Notes: generated by a model from the sequence alone, not told the origin. A stretch of DNA of 40,330 nt from Parabacteroides sp. (GCA_018054455.1 JAGPJL010000011.1:1-40330); one strand, 5' to 3'. Positions 7,740-16,486 are shown, numbered from the stretch's first letter. A program made the numbers and translations.

Positions 7740-8981
7740 ATGAAACGAATTTTATTTCTTCTGATTACGGCTACGATTGTATCGGTAACTGTAACTGCTC
7801 AACTAAAAGATTTCACTTACAAATTTTATGGACGTGTGCGTGGCGATGTGTTTTACAATAACCGCCACAATGTTGAATCGGTAGAAGGTACATTTGTTTT
7901 ATATCCCTCTGATATAAAGTCTGATGCCAATGGCGAAGATTTGAATTCGGTTCCTAATACAGGCAATTTCATTTTTTGTACCCGTTTGGGGTTAGATGTT
8001 ACAGGTCCGATGCTTTTGAATGCCAGGAGTAGTGCTAAGATTGAAACCGACTTTGGCGGATTTTCGACAGCTGTACTAGGCAATTTCACAACCTTGCGTA
8101 TACGTCATGCTTATATCAAACTTGACTGGGAACATGCCTCCTTATTGGCGGGTCAGACCTGGCATCCTTTGTTTGGCGATGTGCTTCCTAATATAATCAA
8201 TCTTAATACCGGAAGTCCGTTTCAGCCTTTTAACCGGAGTCCTCAGTTTCAGTATAATTATAAATTCAGCAAGTTTAATCTGCGTGCGGCTACCGTTTTC
8301 CAGAATCAGTACCGTTCAAGCGGACCAAAGGGTGCTAAGGTGATGGATTATTCGAGGGATGCTGTCCTTCCTGAATTGTATGCCGGAATAGATTATAGAA
8401 GTAAAGGACTGTTGGCCGGAGTAGGGGTAGATATGCTTACGCTTGCCCCGCGTACCCAGTCGACGAAGGGAGAGCTTACTTATAAGGTTTCGGAACGGAA
8501 TGTGTCGGCTTCGGTTACTGCCTTTGCCAGTTATACCAGCGAGTGGTGGAAGCTGAACGCTAAAACCATCTATGGTCAAAACAATGTGCACACCCTGTCG
8601 TTAGGCGGGTATGGTGTTTCATCCATCGACCCCCTTACCAACGAATATAAGTATGTAAACTTTAATCACAGCACAAGTTGGGTAAATGTTGTTTACGGCA
8701 AGACCTGGCAGGTGGGAGTTTTTGGAGGATATACCAAAAACTTAGGGACCAACAAACCGTTGGCAAATTCATCTTTGGTGTATGGAATGGGGCTGGATAT
8801 TGATCAGTTGTATTGTGTGAGTCTCCAGACTTCCTATAATTTCAAGCAGTTTACTGTGGGGGCAGAGTATTCGTATACTTCGGCCGATTACGGAACGATT
8901 CAGGAAGCAACCGGTAAAGTGGTTGATACACATGCCGCGGATAATCATCGTGTAGCTGCGTTGTTCTCGTATAGCTTTTAA
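7740..8981 (+). CDS. Outer-membrane beta-barrel protein (porin-like), unknown specificity
   Basis: A 413-residue protein with a signal peptide (MKRILFLLITATIVSVTVTA, then Q21) and an alternating beta-strand pattern to the end. It terminates in FSYSF, the C-terminal aromatic typical of outer-membrane barrels recognised by BAM. Features such as YKFYGRVRGDVFYNNR, IRHAYIKLDWEHASLLAGQTW and QFQYNYKFSKFNLRAA recall porins whose strands carry the AYIKL..AGQTW motif, such as DcaP-like channels. No TonB-dependent plug is present. The substrate cannot be read from the sequence. It is divergent from trpB2 and ends at a bidirectional terminator. Confidence 0.8.
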   Translation: MKRILFLLITATIVSVTVTAQLKDFTYKFYGRVRGDVFYNNRHNVESVEGTFVLYPSDIKSDANGEDLNSVPNTGNFIFCTRLGLDVTGPMLLNARSSAKIETDFGGFSTAVLGNFTTLRIRHAYIKLDWEHASLLAGQTWHPLFGDVLPNIINLNTGSPFQPFNRSPQFQYNYKFSKFNLRAATVFQNQYRSSGPKGAKVMDYSRDAVLPELYAGIDYRSKGLLAGVGVDMLTLAPRTQSTKGELTYKVSERNVSASVTAFASYTSEWWKLNAKTIYGQNNVHTLSLGGYGVSSIDPLTNEYKYVNFNHSTSWVNVVYGKTWQVGVFGGYTKNLGTNKPLANSSLVYGMGLDIDQLYCVSLQTSYNFKQFTVGAEYSYTSADYGTIQEATGKVVDTHAADNHRVAALFSYSF

Positions 8982-9000
8982 AGATATTACAGATAAACAT

Positions 9001-9045
9001 AATAAAGGGTTGATGGTGTAAAGTGCATTCCATCAACCCTTTATT
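9001..9045. terminator. Bidirectional intrinsic terminator between the porin-like gene and murF
   Basis: AATAAAGGGTTGATGG (9001-9016) pairs perfectly with CCATCAACCCTTTATT (9030-9045) around a 13-nt loop. It lies 20 nt from each convergent stop codon. Confidence 0.85.
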
Positions 9046-9064
9046 GTGTTTATATTATTTCTGT

Positions 9065-10351
9065 TTAAAGTAGCGGAAGCGTTTTCTCAAGCGTCATGCC
9101 TCTGGATCCTTTTATTAGAATATGATATCCTTTTAGCGGATTGCTGGTCAGCTCTGCTATTAATTCATCAATAGATTTAAAGTGCAGAAAGTTTGTTCCG
9201 GTGGTGGAAAAATGATCGCCGCAAAGGTATACCTTGTCGAATCCGGCTGCCTCGATCTGGGTTACAATTTCCGCATGAAGGAATTCGCTTGTTGGTCCAA
9301 GTTCGCGCATATCTCCCAGAATGACAGCCTTCGGTGTTGTTACATCCATCGCGGCAAAGTTGTCTATCGCCACTTTCATGCTGCTTGGATTTGCATTGTA
9401 AGCATCTATAATCAGCTTGTTATTTTCTGTTTCTTTGAACTGCGAACGGTTGTTTGTGGGCTCGTAGGCTGCAATAGCCCTGCTGATTCTTTCGGCAGGG
9501 ATTTTGAAATAGCGACCTATCGCAACTGCTGCCAGTACATTGTCGACATTATATCCTCCAATCAGATGTGTTTCTACCGTGTGTATTTTTCCTTGTTGTT
9601 TCCAGTTGAATACTAAAAACGGACTGCTGGATACGATGCTGCCGGAAGCAAATGAATTTTCGTCTGCCCCATAGGTGATTTGCTCGATACCCCTGGCGAT
9701 GGACTGAAGGTATTCGTTTTCTTTTTTGATGAAGATTTTTCCCTTGGTCTGCCGGATGTAGTCGTATAATTCGCCTTTGGTTTTGATAACACCTTCGAAC
9801 GATCCAAATCCTTCCAGGTGAGCCTGTCCTACATTCGTTATTAGACCAAAGTTAGGTGAGGCTATTTCAACAAGTTCCTTTATATCTCCCGGGTGACTGG
9901 CCCCCATTTCAATAACCGCCATTTCATGTTGATGATTTAACCGAAGCAAGGTTAAAGGAACACCAATCTGGTTGTTCAAATTCCCTTCTGTATATAGCAG
10001 GTTGTATTTGGTAGATAAAACGGCGGCAAGTAATTCTTTGGTTGTTGTTTTACCATTTGTTCCGGTAATCCCGATAACGGGCGTTCCGAGAGCTTTACGA
10101 TGTTTGTGGGCAATCTGTTGAAGCGCTTTCAGCACATTTTCGACCAAAATAGTTCTTTCTCCAATGAAATATTCGGGATTGTCGATCACAGCATAGGAGC
10201 ATCCCGATTGAAGCGCCTTGGATGCATATTGATTTCCGTCAAAGTTTTCGCCCTTTAAAGCAAAAAAGATCGAACCCAAAGGACAGTTACGACTGTCGGT
10301 CGTAACTTTTGGATTGTGAAGGTATAATTCGTACAATTCAGAAATACTCAT
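9065..10351 (-). CDS. murF: UDP-N-acetylmuramoyl-tripeptide--D-alanyl-D-alanine ligase
   Basis: ATP-dependent Mur ligase of 428 residues that adds D-Ala-D-Ala to the UDP-MurNAc tripeptide, the last cytoplasmic step of peptidoglycan precursor synthesis. The ATP loop is GTNGKTTTKE at 97-106 (K101). NQIGVPLTLLRL and ALLEMGASHPGDIKELVEIA-like blocks (here VIEMGASHPGDIKELVEI) follow, then NVGQAHLEGFGSFEGV, DAYNANPSSMKVAID and LGDMRELG, the latter three typical of MurF. It is a single gene here, away from the usual mur-fts cluster, and is divergent from folP. A TACTTTTG element (10390-10383, minus) lies 32 nt before the start. Confidence 0.95.
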   Translation of the reverse strand: MSISELYELYLHNPKVTTDSRNCPLGSIFFALKGENFDGNQYASKALQSGCSYAVIDNPEYFIGERTILVENVLKALQQIAHKHRKALGTPVIGITGTNGKTTTKELLAAVLSTKYNLLYTEGNLNNQIGVPLTLLRLNHQHEMAVIEMGASHPGDIKELVEIASPNFGLITNVGQAHLEGFGSFEGVIKTKGELYDYIRQTKGKIFIKKENEYLQSIARGIEQITYGADENSFASGSIVSSSPFLVFNWKQQGKIHTVETHLIGGYNVDNVLAAVAIGRYFKIPAERISRAIAAYEPTNNRSQFKETENNKLIIDAYNANPSSMKVAIDNFAAMDVTTPKAVILGDMRELGPTSEFLHAEIVTQIEAAGFDKVYLCGDHFSTTGTNFLHFKSIDELIAELTSNPLKGYHILIKGSRGMTLEKTLPLL

Positions 10352-10382
10352 AGCCTTACGTGATTAGCATTTTATCGCGTTG

Positions 10383-10390
10383 CAAAAGTA
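10383..10390 (-). promoter_or_regulatory. -7 element of murF
   Basis: The minus strand reads TACTTTTG, matching TAnnTTTG, 32 nt upstream of the murF ATG. No clear -33 TTTG. Confidence 0.5.
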
Positions 10391-10411
10391 AAGCATATTA
10401 TATTATTTCCT

Positions 10412-10419
10412 TACATTTG
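10412..10419 (+). promoter_or_regulatory. -7 element of folP-cdaA
   Basis: TACATTTG matches TAnnTTTG, 37 nt before the folP ATG. No clear -33 TTTG. Confidence 0.5.
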
Positions 10420-10455
10420 TGGAAAATTGTTTGAAACTTCAGAGAGAATTATAGC

Positions 10456-11304
10456 ATGAACAGGAATAAAACGTTAAACATCAAGGGGACTCTTATTGAT
10501 TTTAAAGAACCTGTAGTAATGGGAATTTTAAATATTACTCCGGATTCATTCTTTTCGGGAAGCAGAAAGCAGACTGAAAGGGAGATTACCGAACGGATTG
10601 AAACCATTCTGGACGAAGGAGGGAAGATGATCGATATTGGTGGTTATTCTTCTCGTCCGGACGCACAGGAAGTTTCTCCCGAAGAGGAGATGAAAAGACT
10701 TGTGCTGGCTCTTGAAATAATTAACCGTCACTATCCGCAGGTAACTACTTCTGTCGATACATTCAGAGCCGGGATTGCCCGGGAGTGTGTGGAAAAATAT
10801 GGTGTTGCAATCATTAATGATATATCGGGGGGGGAACTGGATGCCGCTATGTTCCGTACTGTCTCTGAGCTTCAGGTTCCTTATATATTGATGCATATGC
10901 GCGGGACTCCGCAGTCCATGCAGAAGCAGACTCAATATGCCGATTTTATGGGAGAAGTAATGCTTTATTTTTCTGAGAAAATCCGGACTCTTAACCAGTT
11001 GGGTGTTAATGACATTATTCTTGATCCCGGTTTTGGATTTAGTAAAACTCTTGATCAGAACTTCGAACTGATGAGCCGTCTGGATGAATTTGAACTATTC
11101 GAGATGCCTCTTTTGGTTGGAATTTCAAGAAAAAGCATGATCTATAATTTCCTTAATTTGACTCCGGCCGAAAGTCTGAACGGCACCACTGTATTAAATA
11201 CGTTTGCATTGCAGCGGGGTGCCAATATCTTAAGGGTTCATGACGTAAAAGAGGCTGTTGATACGGTACGTATGGTAAGTAAACTCGCAAATATACATAA
11301 ATAG
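10456..11304 (+). CDS. folP: Dihydropteroate synthase
   Basis: A 282-residue TIM-barrel enzyme joining p-aminobenzoate to dihydropterin pyrophosphate in folate synthesis; the target of sulfonamides. DHPS signature 1 is MGILNITPDSFF at 22-33 and signature 2 is DIGGYSSRP at 60-68. VDTFRAGIA, INDISGGELD, ILMHMRGTP, ILDPGFGFSKT and GISRKSM follow in the usual order. It ends one base before the cdaA reading frame, so the two genes are co-transcribed. The coding sequence contains a run of eight G at 10827-10834 within SGGE. Confidence 0.96.
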   Translation: MNRNKTLNIKGTLIDFKEPVVMGILNITPDSFFSGSRKQTEREITERIETILDEGGKMIDIGGYSSRPDAQEVSPEEEMKRLVLALEIINRHYPQVTTSVDTFRAGIARECVEKYGVAIINDISGGELDAAMFRTVSELQVPYILMHMRGTPQSMQKQTQYADFMGEVMLYFSEKIRTLNQLGVNDIILDPGFGFSKTLDQNFELMSRLDEFELFEMPLLVGISRKSMIYNFLNLTPAESLNGTTVLNTFALQRGANILRVHDVKEAVDTVRMVSKLANIHK

Positions 11305-11305
11305 T

Positions 11306-12091
11306 ATGTGGATGAATTTTGGTATAAAGGACATCATTGATGTATTACTGGTAGCCTTCTTCCTCTATCAGACATATAAATTGATGAAGTCTTCCGGGAC
11401 ATTGGGGATTTTTAGTGGAGTCGTGTCTTTTGTGGTTGTTTGGATTCTTACGTCCCAAATTCTGGAAATGCGCTTGATGGGGGCTATTCTGGATAAGTTT
11501 ATCAGCGTGGGTTTTGTTGTCTTGATTGTTTTGTTTCAGGATGAAATACGTCGCTTTTTACTTGCTTTGGGATCTCACAAGGGGTGGAAGTTTTTGGCCA
11601 AGCTTTTCTCTAACAGAGAAGATACGGGCGAGCGGGAAGGAAAATATATTGCTCCCGTTGTGTTGTCTTGTATGAATATGGCCCGAAAGAAAACCGGTGC
11701 GCTGATTGTTCTGGAGAAAGAGATGGACCTGGCTATTTACGAGCATACCGGGGAAATGTTTAACGCTGATGTTAATGCCCGTCTTATTGAAAATATTTTC
11801 TTTAAAAACAGTCCCTTGCACGATGGGGCAATGATTATTTCTGATAATAAAATACGAGCGGCCGGTTGTATTTTGCCAGTAGCTCAAAATGCCAATATTC
11901 CCAAAGAATTAGGACTAAGACATCGGTCCGGATTGGGAATGTCGTTGGAAACGGATGCGCTTGTTATTATAGTGTCTGAAGAGCGTGGACGTATCTCAGT
12001 TGCACACTTAGGTAATCTTTGTGTAAATGTGTCGGCCGAAGAGCTTCAACAGATTCTTTCTGGTGAGCGGGAAGTGACAAATTTTTGTTAA
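11306..12091 (+). CDS. cdaA: Diadenylate cyclase (membrane-bound CdaA type)
   Basis: Makes the second messenger c-di-AMP from two ATP. The 261-residue protein has three N-terminal hydrophobic segments (about 8-24, 33-52, 60-78) and a cytoplasmic DAC domain. The two catalytic motifs are intact: LHDGAMII with D173, and RHRSGLGMS with R205-H206-R207. ALIVLEKEMDLAIYEHTGE and the C-terminal VSEERGRISVA also match the family. It follows folP after one base. ATG at 11306 was taken; ATG at 11312 would remove two residues. No CdaR-like gene follows, unlike in Firmicutes. c-di-AMP usually governs potassium, osmotic and envelope balance. Confidence 0.94.
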   Translation: MWMNFGIKDIIDVLLVAFFLYQTYKLMKSSGTLGIFSGVVSFVVVWILTSQILEMRLMGAILDKFISVGFVVLIVLFQDEIRRFLLALGSHKGWKFLAKLFSNREDTGEREGKYIAPVVLSCMNMARKKTGALIVLEKEMDLAIYEHTGEMFNADVNARLIENIFFKNSPLHDGAMIISDNKIRAAGCILPVAQNANIPKELGLRHRSGLGMSLETDALVIIVSEERGRISVAHLGNLCVNVSAEELQQILSGEREVTNFC

Positions 12092-12134
12092 TGTTTGTGA
12101 AACTGTCAAGTTGAGGTGTAATTATCTTGTCTGT

Positions 12135-12169
12135 TTTGCAAACTCTATATTGCATTTTGCCTAATTTTG
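12135..12169 (+). promoter_or_regulatory. Putative promoter of pta-ackA
   Basis: TAATTTTG (12162-12169) matches TAnnTTTG. A TTTG at 12135-12138 lies 23 nt upstream, slightly longer than the usual 19-21. The pta ATG is 48 nt downstream. Confidence 0.55.
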
Positions 12170-12216
12170 TAGCCGAAAAGAGGTTATTAACATAAGAAAA
12201 ATAAATATCTTCCGCT

Positions 12217-13233
12217 ATGGACTTAATGCAAGACATTATTGCACGCGCTAAAGCTAACAAGCAACGTATCGTTCTTCCCGAAGGGACCGAAGAAAGAACT
12301 CTTCGTGCCGCCGACAGATTATTGGCAGATGGTGTTGCCGACATCATTTTAATTGGAAATCATGCAGAGATTAACGATCTGTCTGCAGCTTACGGATTGA
12401 AGAATATTGGTCTTGCTACAATTGTTGATCCGTTGAATCATGAAAAGAAAGAGGCGTATGCCGACTTGCTTTTTCAGTTGAGACAGAAAAAAGGCATGAC
12501 TCCCGAAAAGGCGGCTGTCTTGGTAGAAAATCCACTGTATCTGGGCTGTTTGATGATTAAGGCTGGTGATGCCGACGGAGAGATTGCCGGTGCGCAGAAT
12601 ACAACAGGCGATGTATTGAGACCTGCTCTTCAGATTGTAAAGACTGCTCCGGGTATTAGCTGTGTTTCAGGTGCATTTTTGATGTTCCTTAAAGATAAGT
12701 CCTACGGAAGTGATGGAATTTTAGTGTTTGCTGATTGTGCTGTTATGCCTAATCCAACCTCTGCCGAACTGGCTCAGATTGCAGTGTCTACAGCTCAGAC
12801 AACACGTGATATAGTTGGTGTGGAACCGAAAGTGGCTATGTTAAGCTTCTCCACAAAAGGAAGTGCATCTCATGAAATGGTTGATAAAGTGGTTGAAGCA
12901 ACCCGCTTGGCTAAAGAGATGGCTCCCGATCTAAAGATTGATGGCGAATTACAGGCTGATGCCGCTATTGTTGAAGTTGTTGCTTCAAAGAAGGCTCCGG
13001 GAAGTGAAATCGCCGGTCAGGCAAATGTATTGGTGTTCCCTACGCTTGAAGTAGGAAATATTGCTTACAAATTGGTGCAGCGCTTAGCTGGTGCTGAGGC
13101 TGTAGGTCCTATTCTGCAAGGAATTGCAGCTCCTGTAAATGATTTGAGCCGTGGGTGCTCGGTTGATGATATTTATAAAATGGTAGCTGTTGCCGCCAAC
13201 CAGTCAATCGGCTTAAAGGCTTCTGCAAAATAA
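12217..13233 (+). CDS. pta: Phosphate acetyltransferase
   Basis: Converts acetyl-CoA and phosphate to acetyl phosphate and CoA. At 338 residues it is the short form with only the catalytic PTA_PTB domain, lacking the N-terminal DRTGG/BioD-like domains of enterobacterial Pta. Typical blocks are IVLPEGTEERTLRAADRL, ENPLYLGCLMIKAGDADGEI, DCAVMPNPTSAELAQIA, LSFSTKGSA and DGELQADAAIV near the C-terminus. ackA begins 32 nt downstream, so the pair is the acetate-forming, ATP-yielding branch of fermentation. Confidence 0.97.
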   Translation: MDLMQDIIARAKANKQRIVLPEGTEERTLRAADRLLADGVADIILIGNHAEINDLSAAYGLKNIGLATIVDPLNHEKKEAYADLLFQLRQKKGMTPEKAAVLVENPLYLGCLMIKAGDADGEIAGAQNTTGDVLRPALQIVKTAPGISCVSGAFLMFLKDKSYGSDGILVFADCAVMPNPTSAELAQIAVSTAQTTRDIVGVEPKVAMLSFSTKGSASHEMVDKVVEATRLAKEMAPDLKIDGELQADAAIVEVVASKKAPGSEIAGQANVLVFPTLEVGNIAYKLVQRLAGAEAVGPILQGIAAPVNDLSRGCSVDDIYKMVAVAANQSIGLKASAK

Positions 13234-13265
13234 AAGGCTAAAGACATAAATTAAGTAAAGAAATC

Positions 13266-14465
13266 ATGATAATTTTAGTTTTGAATTGCGGTAGTTCGTC
13301 CGTAAAGTACAAGCTGTTTGATATGGAGCGTCAGGAAGTGATGGCTCAGGGTGGTGTGGAAAAGCTCGGTTTACCCGGATCTTTTCTTAAATTTACCATG
13401 CCCAACGGCGAAAAGGTAGTTCTCGAAAAGGAGTTGCCCGAGCATAATGTGGCTATTCAGTTTATTCTGAGCATTCTTACGCACGAAAAATACGGTTGTA
13501 TTAAATCGTATAATGAAATTGACGCAGTAGGTCACCGTGTTGTTCACGGAGGAGAAAAGTTTAGCAGCAGTGTACAGATTACTAACGAGGTAATTGGTAA
13601 GGTTGTTGAATGTATTGACCTGGCACCGCTTCATAACCCTCCTAACTTAAAGGGTATACGTGCCATGGAATCGTTGATTCCGGGTATACCTCAGGTTGCA
13701 GTGTTTGATACGGCTTTCCATCAGACAATGCCTGATTATGCTTATATGTATGGCTTGCCTTATTCTTTGTATAAGAAATATGGTATCCGCCGTTATGGAT
13801 TCCATGGAACAAGTCACCGTTTTGTATCTCAGCGTGCTTGTGATGTCTTGGGAGTACCCTACGAAAAGCAACGGATCATTACTGCTCACATTGGTAATGG
13901 TGGTTCAATTACTGCTATTAAGGATGGCAAGAGCATCGATACAACCATGGGGCTTACACCAGTGGAAGGTTTGCTGATGGGAACACGTTGCGGAGATGTA
14001 GATGCCGGAGCTTTGTCTTTTATTATGGACAAAGAAGGTTTAAATGCCGCTGGCCTGTCAGATTTGATCAACAAGCAAAGTGGAGTAATGGGCCTTTCCA
14101 ATATTTCTTCTGATATGCGTGAAATTGAAGCAGCTATAGAAGAAGGCGATAAGAAAGCGATTCTGACGATGAATGTATTTAATTACCGCATCAAGAAATA
14201 TATCGGAGCTTACGCTGCAGCATTAGGCGGATTGGATATTCTGGTTTTTACCGGCGGTGTTGGCGAGAACCAGTGGTCTACACGTACTGAGGTTTGTCGT
14301 GATATGGAATTCATGGGTATTAAGCTTGATGAAGCTAAAAACGACCACATGCGTGGAAAAGAAATGGTGATTAGTACGCCGGACAGTAAAGTGACTGTGA
14401 TCGTTGTTCCAACGGACGAGGAACTTACTATAGCTAAAGATACGCTGGAAATTCTAAGCAAATAA
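13266..14465 (+). CDS. ackA: Acetate kinase
   Basis: A 399-residue ASKHA-fold kinase making ATP and acetate from acetyl phosphate. Signature 1, VLNCGSSSVKYKLF, lies at residues 5-18; HRVVHGGEKF, FDTAFHQTMP, RRYGFHGTSHRFVS, HIGNGGSITAIKDG, DTTMGLTPVEGLLMGTRCGD and FTGGVGENQ follow at the expected places. Full length for the family. It is the second gene of pta-ackA and ends at a strong bidirectional terminator. Confidence 0.97.
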   Translation: MIILVLNCGSSSVKYKLFDMERQEVMAQGGVEKLGLPGSFLKFTMPNGEKVVLEKELPEHNVAIQFILSILTHEKYGCIKSYNEIDAVGHRVVHGGEKFSSSVQITNEVIGKVVECIDLAPLHNPPNLKGIRAMESLIPGIPQVAVFDTAFHQTMPDYAYMYGLPYSLYKKYGIRRYGFHGTSHRFVSQRACDVLGVPYEKQRIITAHIGNGGSITAIKDGKSIDTTMGLTPVEGLLMGTRCGDVDAGALSFIMDKEGLNAAGLSDLINKQSGVMGLSNISSDMREIEAAIEEGDKKAILTMNVFNYRIKKYIGAYAAALGGLDILVFTGGVGENQWSTRTEVCRDMEFMGIKLDEAKNDHMRGKEMVISTPDSKVTVIVVPTDEELTIAKDTLEILSK

Positions 14466-14486
14466 GTTTAGATTACTACAAGATAT

Positions 14487-14532
14487 AAAAAGAGAATGTC
14501 GACGCCGGAAATGGCTGAGACATTCTCTTTTT
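14487..14532. terminator. Bidirectional intrinsic terminator between ackA and lpxH
   Basis: AAAAAGAGAATGTC (14487-14500) pairs with GACATTCTCTTTTT (14519-14532), flanked by A and T runs, 22 nt after the ackA stop and 24 nt from the lpxH stop. Confidence 0.88.
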
Positions 14533-14556
14533 TTGTATAAGAATATTGTTACCCTG

Positions 14557-15312
14557 TTACCCTTCGAACTGATCCAGAAACAGGGTTGTTCCATCCCATT
14601 CAATATAGGAAAAGAACTGCATCCAGTCCCCGCCGATCAGTAAACGCGATGTTCGGGTTAGCAATAGGTCCAGCATAACATGCCGATGTCCGAAAATAAA
14701 GAAGTTGATATCCGGATGAGTCTTAAGATACTTTTTGGCAAAGGCAACAAGGTATTCGGAAGCTTCTCCCTCGTACTTATCTTCGCGTACTAACCCGTTT
14801 TTTCGGCTACTAAGAGACCACCCCATGGCGAATCCAAAAGTCCACCGTGGATGGATTCCGCCATACAGCCATTGGCAAAACTTGTTTCGAAATAACGCAC
14901 GGATAAACCGGAAGGCAAGGCTACGGTCGTCAACTTCGTCTCCGTGAGCCAGAAAAAAGCGCTTTCCCAGTAAATCGACAGTAATGGGTTCGCGGTGTAT
15001 CACTGCACCTATCTCTTTTTCCAGGTAATCGAACATCCAGATATCGTGATTCCCTATAAACAGGTGAATTTCGATACCCATATCAGACAATTCGGCCAGT
15101 TTTCCAAGAAAACGGGTGTATCCTTTGGGTACTACGTACTTGTATTCATACCAGTAATCGAACATATCGCCCAGCAGGTATATGGCCGAAGCATTTTCTT
15201 TGATGCTGTCGAGCCATCGGACCAGTTTCAGTTCAATAGCTCTGGGGTCGGCATGAAAACGGGCACCCAGATGGGCGTCGGACGCAAAGTATATTTTTTT
15301 CCCTTTTTCCAT
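14557..15312 (-). CDS. lpxH: UDP-2,3-diacylglucosamine diphosphatase, LpxH-like
   Basis: A 251-residue calcineurin-type metallophosphoesterase, probably hydrolysing UDP-2,3-diacylglucosamine to lipid X in lipid A synthesis at the inner membrane. Metal-binding motifs: SDAHLGA near residue 11, GDMFDYWYEYK near 48, GNHDIWMF near 88, AHGDEVDDR near 120 and GHRHVML near 208. The aromatic/basic insertion (FRFIRALFRNKFCQWLYGG) resembles the LpxH lid. It starts 10 nt after the DUF59 gene. A general phosphoesterase role cannot be excluded because the superfamily is broad. Confidence 0.85.
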   Translation of the reverse strand: MEKGKKIYFASDAHLGARFHADPRAIELKLVRWLDSIKENASAIYLLGDMFDYWYEYKYVVPKGYTRFLGKLAELSDMGIEIHLFIGNHDIWMFDYLEKEIGAVIHREPITVDLLGKRFFLAHGDEVDDRSLAFRFIRALFRNKFCQWLYGGIHPRWTFGFAMGWSLSSRKNGLVREDKYEGEASEYLVAFAKKYLKTHPDINFFIFGHRHVMLDLLLTRTSRLLIGGDWMQFFSYIEWDGTTLFLDQFEG

Positions 15313-15322
15313 TCCCGGTCGT

Positions 15323-15640
15323 TTAGAGAAATCCCAGTTCCAGCTTGGCCTCTTCAGACATCATATCTTTGTGCCATTCGGGTTCGAATACCAGGTTTAT
15401 CTCCACATTCTTTACACCGTCCACACTTTCCACCTTCATCCGTACATCTTCAACGAGGAAGTCTACAGCCGGGCAGTTGGGGGCGGTGAGGGTCATGTCG
15501 ATGCGTACGTTCTTCTCGTCGTCTACATCTACTTTGTATATCAGTCCCAGGTCATACACATTAACCGGGATTTCAGGATCATATACTGTTTTAAGCATCG
15601 CTACGATAGCTTCTTCAGTTTGCAGAAATTCGTTGTTCAT
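15323..15640 (-). CDS. DUF59/MIP18-family Fe-S assembly protein (SufT-like)
   Basis: A 105-residue protein of the MIP18/DUF59 family: MLKTVYDPEIPVNVYDLGLI at the start, then VRIDMTLTAPNCPAVDFLVE, whose single conserved Cys sits in TAPNCPA, and a C-terminal FEPEW. Related proteins (SufT, the PaaD family) help mature Fe-S proteins. The suf genes in this window lie about 18 kb away on the opposite strand, so SufT-like participation is an inference. It sits between radC (40 nt upstream) and lpxH (10 nt downstream) on the same strand. Confidence 0.87.
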   Translation of the reverse strand: MNNEFLQTEEAIVAMLKTVYDPEIPVNVYDLGLIYKVDVDDEKNVRIDMTLTAPNCPAVDFLVEDVRMKVESVDGVKNVEINLVFEPEWHKDMMSEEAKLELGFL

Positions 15641-15680
15641 AGTTCTACTAATTTATATACTGCAAATATACATTTTTTCT

Positions 15681-16403
15681 TTAGATTCTCTCCTCTTGCG
15701 GAGTCAATCGTCCTTCGTCGGCATAGCTATAGTAGCACCCGTCGCATACAATGATATGGTCAAGGAGAGAAATATCCATCAATTTGGCTGATTTATACAG
15801 TTTGTGCGTAAGGCGATCGTCGCTCAGACTTGGTTGTGTATTTCCTGAAGGGTGATTATGGCAAAGAATGATCCCCGTGGCAAGGTTTGTAATAGCTGCT
15901 TTAAGCATTAACTGGATATCGGCGGATGTTTCTCCGGTGCCGCCCTGACTAATCTTTACCCGGTCGATCACTTTGGCCGATCGGTTCATTAATGCCAGCC
16001 ACAGTTCTTCGTGAGGCAGATCGCAAAGATGGGGATGAAAAAGCTGATAGCCGTCATTGCTGCACCGTATCACCGATTTCTGGAGCGTTTCGCTTGCTCC
16101 CCGGCGTTTTCCTAACTCCATCGCGGCGCAAATTGTTATGGCCTTTGCCTGGCCTATTCCCTTGAATTCGGAGATCAGGTCGTTGACCGATAGTTTGCCC
16201 AATGAATTTAGATTATTTTCTGCCCGATGAAGTATGCGCTGCGACAGCTGTACGGCAGTTTCGTCGCTGTTACCAGATCCGATAAGGATGGCAAGCAGCT
16301 CGGCATCGCTTAGAGCCGAAATTCCTTTAAGCAGCATTTTCTCGCGGGGGCGGTCTTCCGTTGCCCATGATTTGATGGGGAGGTTGTTGGTTTTTTCAGA
16401 CAT
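15681..16403 (-). CDS. radC: RadC-family JAMM/MPN domain protein
   Basis: A 240-residue RadC homologue. The N-terminal helix-hairpin-helix-like part has REKMLLKGISALSDAELLAI and LISEFKGIGQAKAITICAAME. The C-terminal MPN domain carries the JAMM zinc motif HNHPSGNTQPSLSDD (HxH-x7-SxxD). The old link to DNA repair is doubtful, and the activity of this family is not settled. The gene follows the efp terminator and leads the radC-DUF59-lpxH group. Full length for the family. Confidence 0.92.
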   Translation of the reverse strand: MSEKTNNLPIKSWATEDRPREKMLLKGISALSDAELLAILIGSGNSDETAVQLSQRILHRAENNLNSLGKLSVNDLISEFKGIGQAKAITICAAMELGKRRGASETLQKSVIRCSNDGYQLFHPHLCDLPHEELWLALMNRSAKVIDRVKISQGGTGETSADIQLMLKAAITNLATGIILCHNHPSGNTQPSLSDDRLTHKLYKSAKLMDISLLDHIIVCDGCYYSYADEGRLTPQEERI

Positions 16404-16428
16404 AAATGTAAGGTTTAATTAAAAAAAG

Positions 16429-16460
16429 AAAGCAGAGATGTATGAGGGCATCTCTGCTTT
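16429..16460 (-). terminator. Intrinsic terminator of efp
   Basis: AAAGCAGAGATG (16429-16440) pairs with CATCTCTGCTTT (16449-16460). Read leftwards after efp, the hairpin is followed by seven U (complement of 16421-16427). It separates efp from radC. Confidence 0.85.
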
Positions 16461-16486
16461 TTTGTATTTGTATTTACAAAATTCGC

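Noticed and set aside
9182..9616. 144-codon plus-strand frame opposite murF
   Set aside because: Fully antisense to conserved MurF sequence and without a family match or promoter.
14995..15489. 164-codon plus-strand frame across lpxH and the DUF59 gene
   Set aside because: Spans two clear genes on the other strand; a shadow frame.
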